The position numbers were made by a program, and so were the translations under genes. The notes under the pieces were generated by a model. The model saw only the letters and a list, made by a program, of their open reading frames with translations. It did no database searches and was not told the origin of the DNA. From Afipia sp. GAS231 (GTDB lineage Bacteria; Pseudomonadota; Alphaproteobacteria; Rhizobiales; Xanthobacteraceae), in NCBI RefSeq assembly GCF_900103365.1, contig NZ_LT629703.1, positions 6,620,501-6,684,500 on the forward strand: 64,000 bases of DNA, read 5' to 3'. Shown here in pieces: positions 43,659 to 52,375 of this stretch (within the stretch, counting starts at the first letter, position 1; the number at the start of each line of letters is the position of its first letter).

Positions 43659-43707
43659 GAGACAACGAGAGATCCCGGCTTCGGCAGTCGAAACAGGAGC
43701 GGTTGAA

Positions 43708-44535
43708 ATGGCAAATGATCGGATCGAAATCGACACCGGAACCGGCGAGCTGTTGTGTGAAATCCGCGACCGCGTCGCGCTCATCACGCTTAACCGCCCC
43801 GAGGCGCGCAACGCGCTCTCCGACCATCTGACACCGGCCCTGCGGCGGATGATCAAGCAATGCGGCGATGATCCTGCCGTCGGTGCGCTGCTGATCACGG
43901 GCGCGGGCACGGCCTTTTGCGCGGGCGGTGACGTCAAGGGCATGGGTGGCAATTCAAACAAGGCCGAAATGGCGTTTGAAGACCGTGTTGACGATCTGCG
44001 GACCAAGCAACGCACCTTGACCGGTGCGCTGGTGGCGGTGAGGAAGCCGACGATCGCAGCGCTTCCGGGACCCGCTGCCGGCGCCGGGATGGCGCTTGCG
44101 CTCGCCTGCGATATTCGCGTTGCCGGGGAATCCGCGATCATGTCCACTGGATACGCCCGCATCGGGCTGACCGGGGATTTCGGCATCGCGTGGCTGCTGA
44201 CCCGGTTGGTCGGAACCTCGCGGGCGCGGGAGCTGATGTTCCTGTCGGAAAGGATCGACGCCCGCCGCTGCGAGACGCTCGGCCTCGTCAATCGCGTGGT
44301 GCCCGATACCGAGCTTCGCGAGGCCGCGTTTGCGCTCGCGAAATCGCTGGCGGAGGGGCCGTCGATCGCGCTGGCCCACATCAAGGAGAACCTCGACCAT
44401 GCCCTGAAGTCGGATTTTCTCGATTCAATGGATCAGGAAGCGGAAAACATGGTCCGATCGTCGCGCACGGTCGATCACAAGGAGGCGGTGCGCGCCTTCA
44501 TCGACAAGCGCAAACCCGCATTCGCAGGGCATTAG
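43708..44535 (+). CDS. Enoyl-CoA hydratase/isomerase family protein
   Basis: A 275-residue crotonase-fold protein with VALITLNRPEARNALSDHL, the oxyanion segment FCAGGDVKGMGG, and GPAAGAGMALALACDIRVAGESAIMSTGYARIGLTGDFG. The standard hydratase Glu pair is not evident (an Ala-rich segment and a Asp stand there), so isomerase or other crotonase chemistry is possible. The ATG at 43708 has AGGAG upstream. It follows the feruloyl-CoA-synthetase-like gene by 49 bases and ends ahead of an AT-rich promoter region. Confidence 0.88.
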   Translation: MANDRIEIDTGTGELLCEIRDRVALITLNRPEARNALSDHLTPALRRMIKQCGDDPAVGALLITGAGTAFCAGGDVKGMGGNSNKAEMAFEDRVDDLRTKQRTLTGALVAVRKPTIAALPGPAAGAGMALALACDIRVAGESAIMSTGYARIGLTGDFGIAWLLTRLVGTSRARELMFLSERIDARRCETLGLVNRVVPDTELREAAFALAKSLAEGPSIALAHIKENLDHALKSDFLDSMDQEAENMVRSSRTVDHKEAVRAFIDKRKPAFAGH

Positions 44536-44575
44536 ACCCGTCTGGACCGTTAGCTCACATCGAATTTCATTGTGT

Positions 44576-44600
44576 TATATTATGCATATCATCTAATATA
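44576..44600. promoter_or_regulatory. AT-rich inverted repeat upstream of SDR gene
   Basis: Arms TATATTA and TAATATA (perfect, seven bases) flank 11 bases, in the most AT-rich stretch of the 144-base gap before the SDR gene. It contains ATCATCTAAT (44588-44597), which is repeated at 62895 ahead of another crotonase gene. It is a candidate promoter or TetR operator. Confidence 0.5.
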
Positions 44601-44679
44601 GCGAAATCAAAACCGCGCGTTAGGTGCCCAATGCTGTTCGGAATCCTGTCACAGCGATGCAAGCCCTTTGGAGGCGCCG

Positions 44680-45384
44680 ATGCCTGACAAGCCGATTGCC
44701 ATCGTCACAGGTGTCGGTCCCGGCACCGGTTCCGCGATTGTCCGGCGCTTTGCCGCGGAAGGCTTTCGCGTGATTGCGCTGGCGCGCTCGCCGGATCGCA
44801 TCCGCGCGCTGGAACGGGAGCTTCCCGATACCCACGCGATGATCTGCGATGTCTCCAGCGAGAGCCAGGTCGCAGATACCGTGGCCAACATCCGCAAATC
44901 ATACGGCGCACCGAGTGTCCTCATCCACAACGCGGTGGGAGGCGGGTGGGGAACGTTTCTCGAAATCGAGCCGAAAATGCTCGATCGGAATTTTCAGGTG
45001 AACGTAATGGGCCTGTTGTACCTGGCGCGCGAAGTGGCGCCGGACATGATCAAGGCGGGCAACGGCGCCATCCTCGTCACCGGCAACACCTCCGCCATTC
45101 GCGGCAAGGCGAATTTTGCCGGCTTTGCCCCGACCAAGGCAGCGCAGCGCATTCTATCGGAATCGATCGCGCGCGATCTCGGACCGCGCGGTATCCACGT
45201 CGCGTATGTCCTGATCGATGCCGTGATCGACGTGCCGCGCATGCGCGAACGTCTGCCGGACGCGCCGGACCATTTCTTCATCAAGCCGTCCGCAATCGCC
45301 GACGAACTGTGGCATCTCTACAAGCAGGACCGCTCGGCATGGTCCTTCCTCAGCGAGATTCGCCCATTCGGGGAAAAATGGTGA
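44680..45384 (+). CDS. Atypical short-chain dehydrogenase/reductase (Phe replaces catalytic Tyr)
   Basis: A 234-residue SDR with a regular nucleotide motif (IVTGVGPGTGSAIVRRF) and VLIHNAVGGGWG in place of NNAG. The active-site segment is ANFAGFAPTKAAQ: the Lys is kept, but Phe stands at the Tyr position, exactly as in the paralogue at 33884. Both also end in EIRPFGEKW. The ATG at 44680 has GGAGG upstream. It is followed by the TetR gene after 25 bases and probably shares its transcript. Confidence 0.87.
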   Translation: MPDKPIAIVTGVGPGTGSAIVRRFAAEGFRVIALARSPDRIRALERELPDTHAMICDVSSESQVADTVANIRKSYGAPSVLIHNAVGGGWGTFLEIEPKMLDRNFQVNVMGLLYLAREVAPDMIKAGNGAILVTGNTSAIRGKANFAGFAPTKAAQRILSESIARDLGPRGIHVAYVLIDAVIDVPRMRERLPDAPDHFFIKPSAIADELWHLYKQDRSAWSFLSEIRPFGEKW

Positions 45385-45409
45385 GCATGAGCATACGTGA
45401 GAGCCCGCC

Positions 45410-46060
45410 ATGCGCTACGTGAAAGGCCATGGCCTGCAGACCCGGAGGCGGATCGTCGAAAGTGCTTCCCGTGCGCTTCGGCAAAGCGGTGCCGACGGCA
45501 TGAGCGTGGCCGATTTGATGAAGCTCGCGGGTCTCACGCATGGCGGTTTCTATTCTCATTTTGAATCACGCGAAGCGTTGGTCATCGACGCATTTACCCT
45601 GGCCATGGACCGAACGGTCGCTCAATGGATGAGCCTTACGAAAGCAACGCCGATCGAGCAACGACTGGAGGTCTTCGTTGACGCCTATCTGAGCCCGAAG
45701 CATCGGGATGATCGGGCACATGGTTGCGTGCTGCCGGCGCTCGGTACCGACATCGCTCGTTCAAGCCAGAAGGCGCGGCGTATATTTGCACGGAAGCTCG
45801 ACGAAATGATCGACGTGGTGGCGGGGTTCTTCCCGGGAAAACCACCGGAGCAGGCGCGCCAGATCGTGACCGCCGCGCTTGCAACCATGATGGGCTCGAT
45901 CGCTCTCGCGCGTGCGGTCGGCGACGACATGCTGTCGAACGAGATTCTTGGAGCCGGTCGGCAGGCCTTCCGCGGTCAATCCGCGAGACGAAAATCGCTG
46001 ACAGCATCGGGTGTTCGGCGACCGAACAGAAATTACAAGGAGACAAGCGACCATGACTGA
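45410..46060 (+). CDS. TetR/AcrR-family transcriptional regulator
   Basis: A 216-residue regulator. The helix-turn-helix (about 12-55) reads TRRRIVESASRALRQSGADGMSVADLMKLAGLTHGGFYSHFESREAL, the classical TetR pattern; the rest is an all-helical ligand domain with an early Cys (GCVLPALGTDIARSSQKAR). The last 25 residues look irregular and run over the start of a broken crotonase gene (46053), so the C-terminus may have been changed by the rearrangement there. It sits behind the SDR gene, and the AT-rich inverted repeat at 44576 is a possible operator. Confidence 0.9.
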   Translation: MRYVKGHGLQTRRRIVESASRALRQSGADGMSVADLMKLAGLTHGGFYSHFESREALVIDAFTLAMDRTVAQWMSLTKATPIEQRLEVFVDAYLSPKHRDDRAHGCVLPALGTDIARSSQKARRIFARKLDEMIDVVAGFFPGKPPEQARQIVTAALATMMGSIALARAVGDDMLSNEILGAGRQAFRGQSARRKSLTASGVRRPNRNYKETSDHD

Positions 46061-46094
46061 ACATGTGAAAGCCGAGATCGACGCCGGCTCATGA
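46053..46094 (+). pseudogene. 5' stub of an enoyl-CoA hydratase gene
   Basis: An ATG with a strong ribosome site (AAGGAGA) starts MTEHVKAEIDAGS and then meets a stop. The 13 residues look like the first strand of a crotonase (usually followed by a LTLNRP-type motif), which is missing. The sequence after the stop belongs to an acyl-CoA synthetase fragment on the other strand, so the break point is near 46092. Such a short match is suggestive and not proof. Confidence 0.5.
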
Positions 46095-46095
46095 C

Positions 46096-46371
46096 CTGTT
46101 TTGGTCTTCGACGTTCCCCGAGCAATTTCCCGACGGCGCCGCGCAGCAATTCGGCTCGGAATTCAACTGATTGCGGCGCCTTGGCGCTGCCCAGGCGTTC
46201 CTTGCACAAGGCAATCAGGACCTCCGCCTCGACGGTTTTGCCTGGTTTAAGTTGAACGACGGCCGTGACCGCTTCGCCCCATTTTTTCGTCTGGCGCGCT
46301 ACCACGATACAGTCGAGCACGGCTGCATGCCCTTGCAGAACGTTTCCGATCTCGATGGGGTTCTCTCCAGT
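46096..46371 (-). pseudogene. C-terminal remnant of an AMP-forming acyl-CoA synthetase
   Basis: About 91 residues read as the C-terminal domain of an ANL ligase: ENPIEIGNVLQGHAAVLDC, KKWGEAVTAVVQLKPG, LIALCKERLGSAKAPQ and SVEF...GAVGKLL, where GK is the conserved catalytic-lysine region. The N-terminal 400 or so residues, including all adenylation motifs, are absent, and the end drifts off into a basic tail. The gene is therefore broken on both sides. It abuts the crotonase stub at 46094, marking an old rearrangement. Confidence 0.8.
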
Positions 46372-46395
46372 AAATGGGGGAAGAAGTAGTACCAC

Positions 46396-46943
46396 CTTCG
46401 GGGTAGACGCATCGCCGCATCAATTGTTTGGACAAAGGGACGTGTGAATCAGCTTCAGGTTCGCGTCAGCGCGTATCGTCTCAATCCGTCAGCAGATTTC
46501 ATGCACGTCGACTGACGTCGGCGAAAAATCCGACCTTTCCGTGGGCCTGTCTTCGTCGTACGATGCTTCCTCCTGAAAATTCGGGGTGAACATAAGGCGG
46601 CGCGAATTCCTCGGGGCGCAATGACGGTGCGCTCCGTGCCACGGAGCTGAGGCGGTCTGCAGGGCCGTTGTCCGGCCAAACATGCGGTTCGTGGAGACGA
46701 AGACGGAACAGCAACGCTGCCTGAGGCTCATCGCACGCACTATCTCTTCGTCCGTCAGCAGACTGCGGTGATCAATTCGATCTGAGTGCATCTTGCAGAG
46801 TCCTGCATTGTCGCACCGGTCGAACGTAGGGGTGGGCGATCAACCGTTTGATAAACGGGAAAGTAGCGATCTTTGATCTTTATCAGGGAGATCAAAAGGT
46901 CAGTCATGGTGGACGATCCAACTGCCTAGTCCAGGCGTCGACG
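46396..46943. other. Gene-free region before the hybrid kinase
   Basis: About 550 bases with no open frame that looks like a protein on either strand. It may hold decayed sequence from the neighbouring rearrangement and the kinase promoter. A small inverted repeat, CCGTTT-GAT-AAACGG (46844-46858), lies about 85 bases before the kinase start. Confidence 0.5.
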
Positions 46944-49064
46944 ATGTCCGATCCACGATCACTAGCGCCGGAGATAGAGTTCCGCCGAGGCATTAGCTAT
47001 GCCGGGGGTCTGGTCACAATTGGAGTGATCTATTTCGCCTTGGCAAAAGGCGGACTTGCTCTCGCCTCTATTCATCCCAGTGCAACGCCAATTTGGCCAC
47101 CAACGGGTGTCGCACTGGCCGCGGTGCTGTTGTGGGGATATCGGGCTTGGCCCGCTATTTTCACGGCGGCGGCGATCGCCAATGCGACGACCGCCGGCTC
47201 GGTTGCCACCGCAATTGCGATTGCGACCGGCAACTCTCTTGAAGCGGTTGTTGGCGCTTACCTGATCAATCGATGGTCGAACGGATGTCATACGTTCTCG
47301 AGGCCAAATTCTGTCGCGAAGTTTGCTCTGATTTGCTTCGTCATTGCGGCACCGATCAGCGCCAGCATTGGACTGACCAGCCTGGCAACCGCAGGGTACA
47401 TCGAACGAGCGAATTTCACGGACGCCTGGGTCACATGGTGGCTGGGAGATGTGACCGGCGCGCTGGTCATTGCCCCCGTTATCGTGCTTTGGGCGTCAAG
47501 CCACTCCCATGCCTTCAACCTCAATGAATTTTTGGAGACGGTCGGCGTTATCGTAACAGCGGCGATTGTTGGACTCATTGCTTTCAGCCCTCTGTTCGAG
47601 CAAACGCCGAGCCGGGATCCGCTGGGATTTCTTGCGATCCTGCCAATGTTGTGGGCGGCGCTGCGCCGCGGTCCACGTGACACCGCAACGGTTGCGCTGG
47701 TGCTTGCCGCCATCACGATTTGGGGGACGTTCACGGGCGGCGGTCCCTTCACGACCGCGGATATCAACGTTTCATTCCTGCTGGTGTTGATGTTCTTGAT
47801 CAGCATTACCGTTCCAAGCTTGTTACTGAGCGCCGACGTCGAGGTGCGCAAGAAGGCGGAGGAACGTCTGCGCCGCGCGCAGATCGAGCTCGAACGGAAG
47901 GTTGCAGAGCGTACGCAACAGCTGGAGCTCGCCAATGCAGCAAAATCGCGCTTTTTGGCTATGGCAAGCCATGATTTGCGGCAACCACTGCATGCACTAG
48001 GCCTGTTCGTTGCACAGCTGCGCACGCCGCTCAAATCGGGGGAAAGGACAAAGACGATCGAGCAGATCGATGCAACGCGCAAAGAAATGGATGAAATGTT
48101 CAATTCGCTCCTGGATATTTCCAGGCTCGATGCTGGAATCCTTACACCCAAAATTGCTGAATTCCCGATCGCGCGCCTGTTGCAAAAAATTGAGACAGCG
48201 TTTGATCAGACAACGCGCGAAAAAGGCTTGCGTCTGCACGTCAGGCGAAGTGACGCCTGGGTGCGGAGCGACGCCATGCTGCTCGAACGCATACTGCTCA
48301 ATCTGGTATCCAATGCTGTGCGCTATACATTGCGGGGCGGGATCATCGTCGGATGTCGTCAGCGCGGTGAAATGTTGCGTATTGAAGTATGGGATACCGG
48401 TCCCGGTATTCCCGAGGATCAGAAGCAGAATATATTTGGCGAGTTCTTTCAACTTTCCGCCCCGGAACGGAACCGGCATGGCGGTCTGGGGCTCGGCTTG
48501 GCTATTGTCGACAGGCTTCGCGTACTTCTCAACCATCAAATCGATGTGGCTTCGACGGTGGGCCGAGGTTCGCGATTCGCAATCCTGGTTCCGATGGCCG
48601 ATGAATGCGTCACGTCCAGCGAGCCTGTCAACTCACCTGGCCCTGAAGCCTTTGCAGTCGAAGGCAAGGTAATTCTTGTTATTGCCGATACTCCAATTGT
48701 GCTGGAGGTAACGGGCGGATTGCTCGGCAATTGGGGATATTCCGTCGTTACCGCCGGATCCGACGAAGCTGCACTTATCCGCCCTGCAGAGCGCCCACAA
48801 CGTCCCGATCTTATAATCTCGGATTATCATCTTGCGAACGGAAAGACCGGGATCAGAGCTATTGAACAAATTAATGCGGCGTTTGGCTCATCAATTCCAG
48901 CCATTCTCATCAGCGGCGATACGGCACCTGAACCGTTACGTGACGCCAAGGATAGAGGATACATCTTGCTGCACAAGCCCGTCGACCCAATGCGGCTCCG
49001 CGCTGTCATGCACGAGTTCTTTAGGGATCGTGACGATAGGAGAGACACCGGGGCGGCTTTATGA
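46944..49064 (+). CDS. MASE1-domain hybrid histidine kinase
   Basis: A 706-residue membrane sensor kinase. Residues about 20-300 form a MASE1-type domain with some eight membrane segments (GVIYFALAKGGLAL, IWPPTGVALAAVLLWG are typical). A coiled coil (about 305-340) leads to HisKA with the phosphorylated H343 in ASHDLRQPLHALG, then the ATPase (LVSNAVRYT, DTGPGIPEDQ, GGLGLGLAIV), and a C-terminal receiver with D627 in LIISDYHLANG and Lys in LLHKPVDP. The ATG at 46944 is chosen although its ribosome site is weak; a TTG upstream is less likely. It converges on a LuxR-type regulator gene with six bases of overlap, its probable partner. Confidence 0.9.
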   Translation: MSDPRSLAPEIEFRRGISYAGGLVTIGVIYFALAKGGLALASIHPSATPIWPPTGVALAAVLLWGYRAWPAIFTAAAIANATTAGSVATAIAIATGNSLEAVVGAYLINRWSNGCHTFSRPNSVAKFALICFVIAAPISASIGLTSLATAGYIERANFTDAWVTWWLGDVTGALVIAPVIVLWASSHSHAFNLNEFLETVGVIVTAAIVGLIAFSPLFEQTPSRDPLGFLAILPMLWAALRRGPRDTATVALVLAAITIWGTFTGGGPFTTADINVSFLLVLMFLISITVPSLLLSADVEVRKKAEERLRRAQIELERKVAERTQQLELANAAKSRFLAMASHDLRQPLHALGLFVAQLRTPLKSGERTKTIEQIDATRKEMDEMFNSLLDISRLDAGILTPKIAEFPIARLLQKIETAFDQTTREKGLRLHVRRSDAWVRSDAMLLERILLNLVSNAVRYTLRGGIIVGCRQRGEMLRIEVWDTGPGIPEDQKQNIFGEFFQLSAPERNRHGGLGLGLAIVDRLRVLLNHQIDVASTVGRGSRFAILVPMADECVTSSEPVNSPGPEAFAVEGKVILVIADTPIVLEVTGGLLGNWGYSVVTAGSDEAALIRPAERPQRPDLIISDYHLANGKTGIRAIEQINAAFGSSIPAILISGDTAPEPLRDAKDRGYILLHKPVDPMRLRAVMHEFFRDRDDRRDTGAAL

Positions 49065-49721
49065 CTGGGATTTCGGCGACAAATCCCAGCCCATTTTTCC
49101 TGCCTTTATTACTGCCTCGGTGCGGCTCGTTACGCTGAGCGCCTTGAGAACGACCGTGATGTGGTTCTTCACTGTCGGCACCGCCACATTGAGGGTCTTG
49201 GCAATGGTCTTGTTGCTTTTTCCCTTCATCAGGAGCGCAAGCACTTCAATCTGCCGATCGGTCAACCCGAGACCCTTGGGAGAGCCGCGCGTCACCAGCT
49301 TGTTTGTAAGCCGTGGAGACGTTGTTTCCTCAAGGATCTCCGAGGGAATGTAAATACCGCCGGAGAACACTAACTCAATGGCGTTGAGCATGACCTCACG
49401 TTCGGTAGTTTTCGGGATGAAACCCAGAGCGCCGAGTTTGAAAGCGAGCCTGACTGTATCTTGATCATCCGAGGACGAGAGAATGATGATGGCAATGGTC
49501 GCATAGCGGTCACGCAGTTCGCGGAGGACAGAGAAGCCATCTCGATCAGGTAAATTGATATCAAGCAAAATGAGGCTGATGTCGGGATGTTCCTCGACTA
49601 TGCGCATTGCCTGACCGCCGTTCGAAGCTTCAAATATGGCGGCTTCTCGCTTCAGTTGTTTCAGGACAGCGTGCAGGGCGTCGCGAATTAATGCATGATC
49701 GTCGACAATAAGAACTTTCAT
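49059..49721 (-). CDS. NarL/LuxR-family response regulator
   Basis: A 220-residue two-domain regulator. The receiver (about 1-120) has the acidic pair in LIVDDHALIRDAL, phosphorylatable D54 in LILLDINLPDRDG and K104 in GFIPKTT. The LuxR helix-turn-helix (about 150-212) reads LTDRQIEVLALLMKGKSNKTIAKTLNVAVPTVKNHI. It is encoded tail to tail with the MASE1 hybrid kinase and overlaps its stop by six bases; kinases of that build often pair with such a regulator. Target genes are unknown. Confidence 0.92.
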   Translation of the reverse strand: MKVLIVDDHALIRDALHAVLKQLKREAAIFEASNGGQAMRIVEEHPDISLILLDINLPDRDGFSVLRELRDRYATIAIIILSSSDDQDTVRLAFKLGALGFIPKTTEREVMLNAIELVFSGGIYIPSEILEETTSPRLTNKLVTRGSPKGLGLTDRQIEVLALLMKGKSNKTIAKTLNVAVPTVKNHITVVLKALSVTSRTEAVIKAGKMGWDLSPKSQS

Positions 49722-50276
49722 AAGCGCTCTCCGTCATCCCGTTGCACGGAGATTTAATTGAAAAATCATACACCCACCTTCGGGTCCCTGGCGAGGAAGA
49801 AGGTGGCGGAAAACTGGCTCCCGAAACCGCCCTCAATGCTTGGCCTGACCAACGGTTCGCCGTCAGGCACTCAAAGGAGGAGCCGAATGCCGTGTAATGA
49901 CCTCACGGCAGGACACCCAAAAGGCGAGTACGGACCACGCGAGTTGTGGGATTCAGAGTCTCCTTCGTTATGCCCAATGGTGATTGATGCCGAGATCTGT
50001 ACGGTACCTTGATCATAGGACCTAGGAACCTCTCACTGTGGACCTCCGGCTGATTTACGCGCCGTGCCGTTGAACGATGATCGTCAACGGCCAGCCTCAT
50101 ACGCTCGGAGGTTCCACCAAGCGCGGCCATATGATCGTTATCGCCATAGCTTTCGTGGCTGGGTTTAGCGTGAAGCCACTCTGGACGGCAGCGCTGTTAC
50201 GATCCGGCAGGGCGGCTGCGCTTTTGTTAAATTCGGTCCCTTTTGAAGCGTGCTCGCATGCCGGACGGGGAATCAG
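49722..50276. other. Intergenic region without a clear gene
   Basis: About 555 bases between the LuxR-type regulator gene (minus) and the OpgC-like gene (plus). The open frames here have no family character. It contains one very short frame with a good ribosome site (49887-50012, listed separately) and the promoters of both flanking genes. Confidence 0.5.
49887..50012 (+). CDS. Possible 41-residue small protein
   Basis: An ATG with AAAGGAGGAG six to ten bases upstream opens a 41-codon frame (MPCNDLTAGHPKGEYGPREL at the start). Nothing in it is recognised, and the strong ribosome site is the only support; chance is a fair explanation. Confidence 0.2.
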   Translation: MPCNDLTAGHPKGEYGPRELWDSESPSLCPMVIDAEICTVP

Positions 50277-51566
50277 ATGCATGATCGAACTGCCACCCCG
50301 AAGCTATTGGTAGGTGCGCCGCCGGAGCGGGAAGGCGACGGCCGCGATCTGCGCATTGATGCGTGCCGCGGCATCGCGCTCTGGTGCATCTTTCTTGACC
50401 ATGTCCCCAACAACATCGGGAGCTGGTTGACGCTGCGAAACTACGGCTTCAGCGACGCCGGGGAAGTGTTCATGTTCGTCTCGGGTGTGACCTGCGCGCT
50501 AGCCTACGGCAAGGCCTGGTGGTGCGGAGGCTGGACCGGCTTGATCAGCCGGACACTGTGGCGAAGCTGGGAAATTTATGTCGCATTTCTGCTGCTCACG
50601 CTCGCCTGTGCCATCATGGTTCACCTCGCAGGCAGCAACTATCTTGCCGACAAGAGCAATACGAGCATTCTGTTGGAGCAGCCGGGCGTGACGCTCGCGC
50701 ATGCGGTGATCCTGCAATACCGCCCGGTCAACACCGACGTCTTGCCGCTCTTCGTTCTTTTTCACCTTTTGTTCGCGCCGCTGCTGTGGTTTCTGCTGCG
50801 AGCGCCGAACGCAACGCTCGGCGCGTCGCTGTTGCTTTACGCACTGGTGCACGTCTTCGGCTGGACCATCCCGGCATGGCCGAGCAACCACTGGTACTTC
50901 AATCCGCTGGCCTGGCAGCTGCCGTTTGTGCTTGGCGCGTGGTGGATCATCGAGGGCAAGAGATTCCGGCCGTGGGTGACCTCACGCACCGTGCTTGTGG
51001 TTGCTCTTCTCTATCTGGTGTTCAGCCTCATCATCGCATTGAGCTGGCGCATCAAGCCGCTGGAAGCGCTGGTCCCACAGGTCATGTTGGACAAATCGAA
51101 TCTCGATCCATTGCGACTGCTGCATTTTTTGGCCCTTGCGGTTTTGGTGGTGTGGTTCGTGCCTCGCAATTGGCGAGGGCTAACGACGCCGGTGATGCGC
51201 GGCGCCATTCTCTGTGGCCAAAACTCGCTGCCGATCTACTGCCTCGGTGTTCTGCTGGCGCTCGCCAGCCACCTGGCGCTGCTCGACATCTCCGAGGGGC
51301 TGACGATGCAGATCGCGCTCAGTGGTGGCGGCGTCCTGGTGATGATCGTGGGGGCGATGCTGCTGAACTTGATCAAGATCAAACCCAGGCCGCAGCCGCA
51401 CGCGAAGCCCATCGAGCAGCCAACCAGGTCTGAGTTGGTCATGAATCTCAAGACAGCCAAGGCGCTCGGCGTTGACATTCCGCCCGCGCTGCTCGCCCGT
51501 GCCGACGAGGTGATCGATAGAGATGCTGTTTGCTCCGGTGCGCGCGTCCGGAACTGGCACGTTTGA
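50277..51566 (+). CDS. OpgC-family membrane acyltransferase with a foreign C-terminal tail
   Basis: A 429-residue protein with about ten membrane segments of the OpgC/acyltransferase type: [23 protein letters not shown] at the start, then [55 protein letters not shown] and [19 protein letters not shown]. OpgC adds succinyl groups to periplasmic glucans. The last 49 residues are unusual: about 381-414 ([18 protein letters not shown] and [14 protein letters not shown]) are the standard C-terminus of ABC_sub_bind-type solute-binding proteins, which are common in Bradyrhizobium. This looks like an in-frame recombination at the 3' end. The ATG at 50277 has GGGGA upstream. Confidence 0.85.
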   Translation: MHDRTATPKLLVGAPPEREGDGRDLRIDACRGIALWCIFLDHVPNNIGSWLTLRNYGFSDAGEVFMFVSGVTCALAYGKAWWCGGWTGLISRTLWRSWEIYVAFLLLTLACAIMVHLAGSNYLADKSNTSILLEQPGVTLAHAVILQYRPVNTDVLPLFVLFHLLFAPLLWFLLRAPNATLGASLLLYALVHVFGWTIPAWPSNHWYFNPLAWQLPFVLGAWWIIEGKRFRPWVTSRTVLVVALLYLVFSLIIALSWRIKPLEALVPQVMLDKSNLDPLRLLHFLALAVLVVWFVPRNWRGLTTPVMRGAILCGQNSLPIYCLGVLLALASHLALLDISEGLTMQIALSGGGVLVMIVGAMLLNLIKIKPRPQPHAKPIEQPTRSELVMNLKTAKALGVDIPPALLARADEVIDRDAVCSGARVRNWHV

Positions 51567-51577
51567 GCTGCGGGATA

Positions 51578-51597
51578 CACGGCGATACTTCGCCGTG
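51578..51597. terminator. Hairpin after the opgC-like gene
   Basis: CACGGCGA-TACT-TCGCCGTG is a perfect eight-base stem with a four-base loop, 11 bases after the stop codon. A run of G and not T follows, so it may be a stem-loop transcript end. Confidence 0.5.
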
Positions 51598-51697
51598 GGG
51601 ATGACCAAAAATTCCGGGAGCTCGCCGCCCATCCGGGGACGGAAGGCCTTCGATTGGCGCCTCGGATGCTCAGGAGAAGTGTCATCGTGGCGACACG

Positions 51698-52159
51698 TCA
51701 ATGAGCGTCGTCGCGCACCGTCTCCATGGCTACGTAGGTAGAAGTGCTCGCCACGTAGGGCAGGGCTGAGATGCGCTCGCCAAGGACGCGGCGATAGTCC
51801 TGGATATCGCTGGTCCGAACCTTGAGCAGATAGTCGAAGCTGCTCGCAATCATGTAGCACTCCTCGATCTCCGGTACCTTGCGCACAGCGGCGTTAAACG
51901 CGCTCAGCGCCTTCTCACGGGTGTCGGTCAGCTTGACTTCGGTGAAAGCTACGTGCTCTCGCCCCAGTCGCACGGGATCGACGACCGCGCGGAAACCTTT
52001 GATGACGCCAGTATCGATTAAGCGCCGCAATCGCATTTGAGCCGGCGTCTTCGAAAGGCCAATCCGCGTCGCAAGTTCTGTCACCGTCATCCGGCCGTCT
52101 TCCAGTAGGCAAGCGACGATGCGGCGGTCGAAGTCATCCAATTCACTAGCTATTGGCAT
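51698..52159 (-). CDS. putR: Lrp/AsnC-family regulator (PutR-like)
   Basis: A 153-residue Lrp-type regulator: N-terminal helix-turn-helix (about 8-60, LDDFDRRIVACLLEDGRMTVTELATRIGLSKTPAQMRLRRL) and a RAM ligand-binding domain (about 70-150, VAFTEVKL, ECYMIASSFDYLLKVRTSDIQDYRRVLGERI). In Agrobacterium and Rhodobacter, an Lrp-type PutR encoded beside putA activates it with proline. Here it is divergent from the dipeptidase-like gene, with putA next on that strand, which fits that role. The symbol is based on context. Confidence 0.8.
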   Translation of the reverse strand: MPIASELDDFDRRIVACLLEDGRMTVTELATRIGLSKTPAQMRLRRLIDTGVIKGFRAVVDPVRLGREHVAFTEVKLTDTREKALSAFNAAVRKVPEIEECYMIASSFDYLLKVRTSDIQDYRRVLGERISALPYVASTSTYVAMETVRDDAH

Positions 52160-52375
52160 ATTTGTAGCCTTTTACACTTCTATCTCGCAGTAACTTAGCC
52201 CAATAGCGCTACCGATCTCAATAATAAAGGCGATATGCCTTCTGAGTGTTAGATAAATAGCAGAGGGCCAACGCACTCTCTGACCGACTGCTCGGAGACC
52301 GGTCTGTTGTCGTCGATCTGCATCGGTTTCGACTCGATCGTATTTTTGAATCGGCCGGCTATCCCAGGAGGACTT

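Noticed and set aside
46384..46394. AAGTAGTACCA as a fourth FadR-type operator
   Set aside because: Only the right half matches TGGTAGnACCA; the left arm is lost, and the site lies next to a gene remnant.
46489..46791. Minus-strand open frame of 100 codons before the hybrid kinase
   Set aside because: No ribosome site, no family character, and other frames in the same stretch are equally open.
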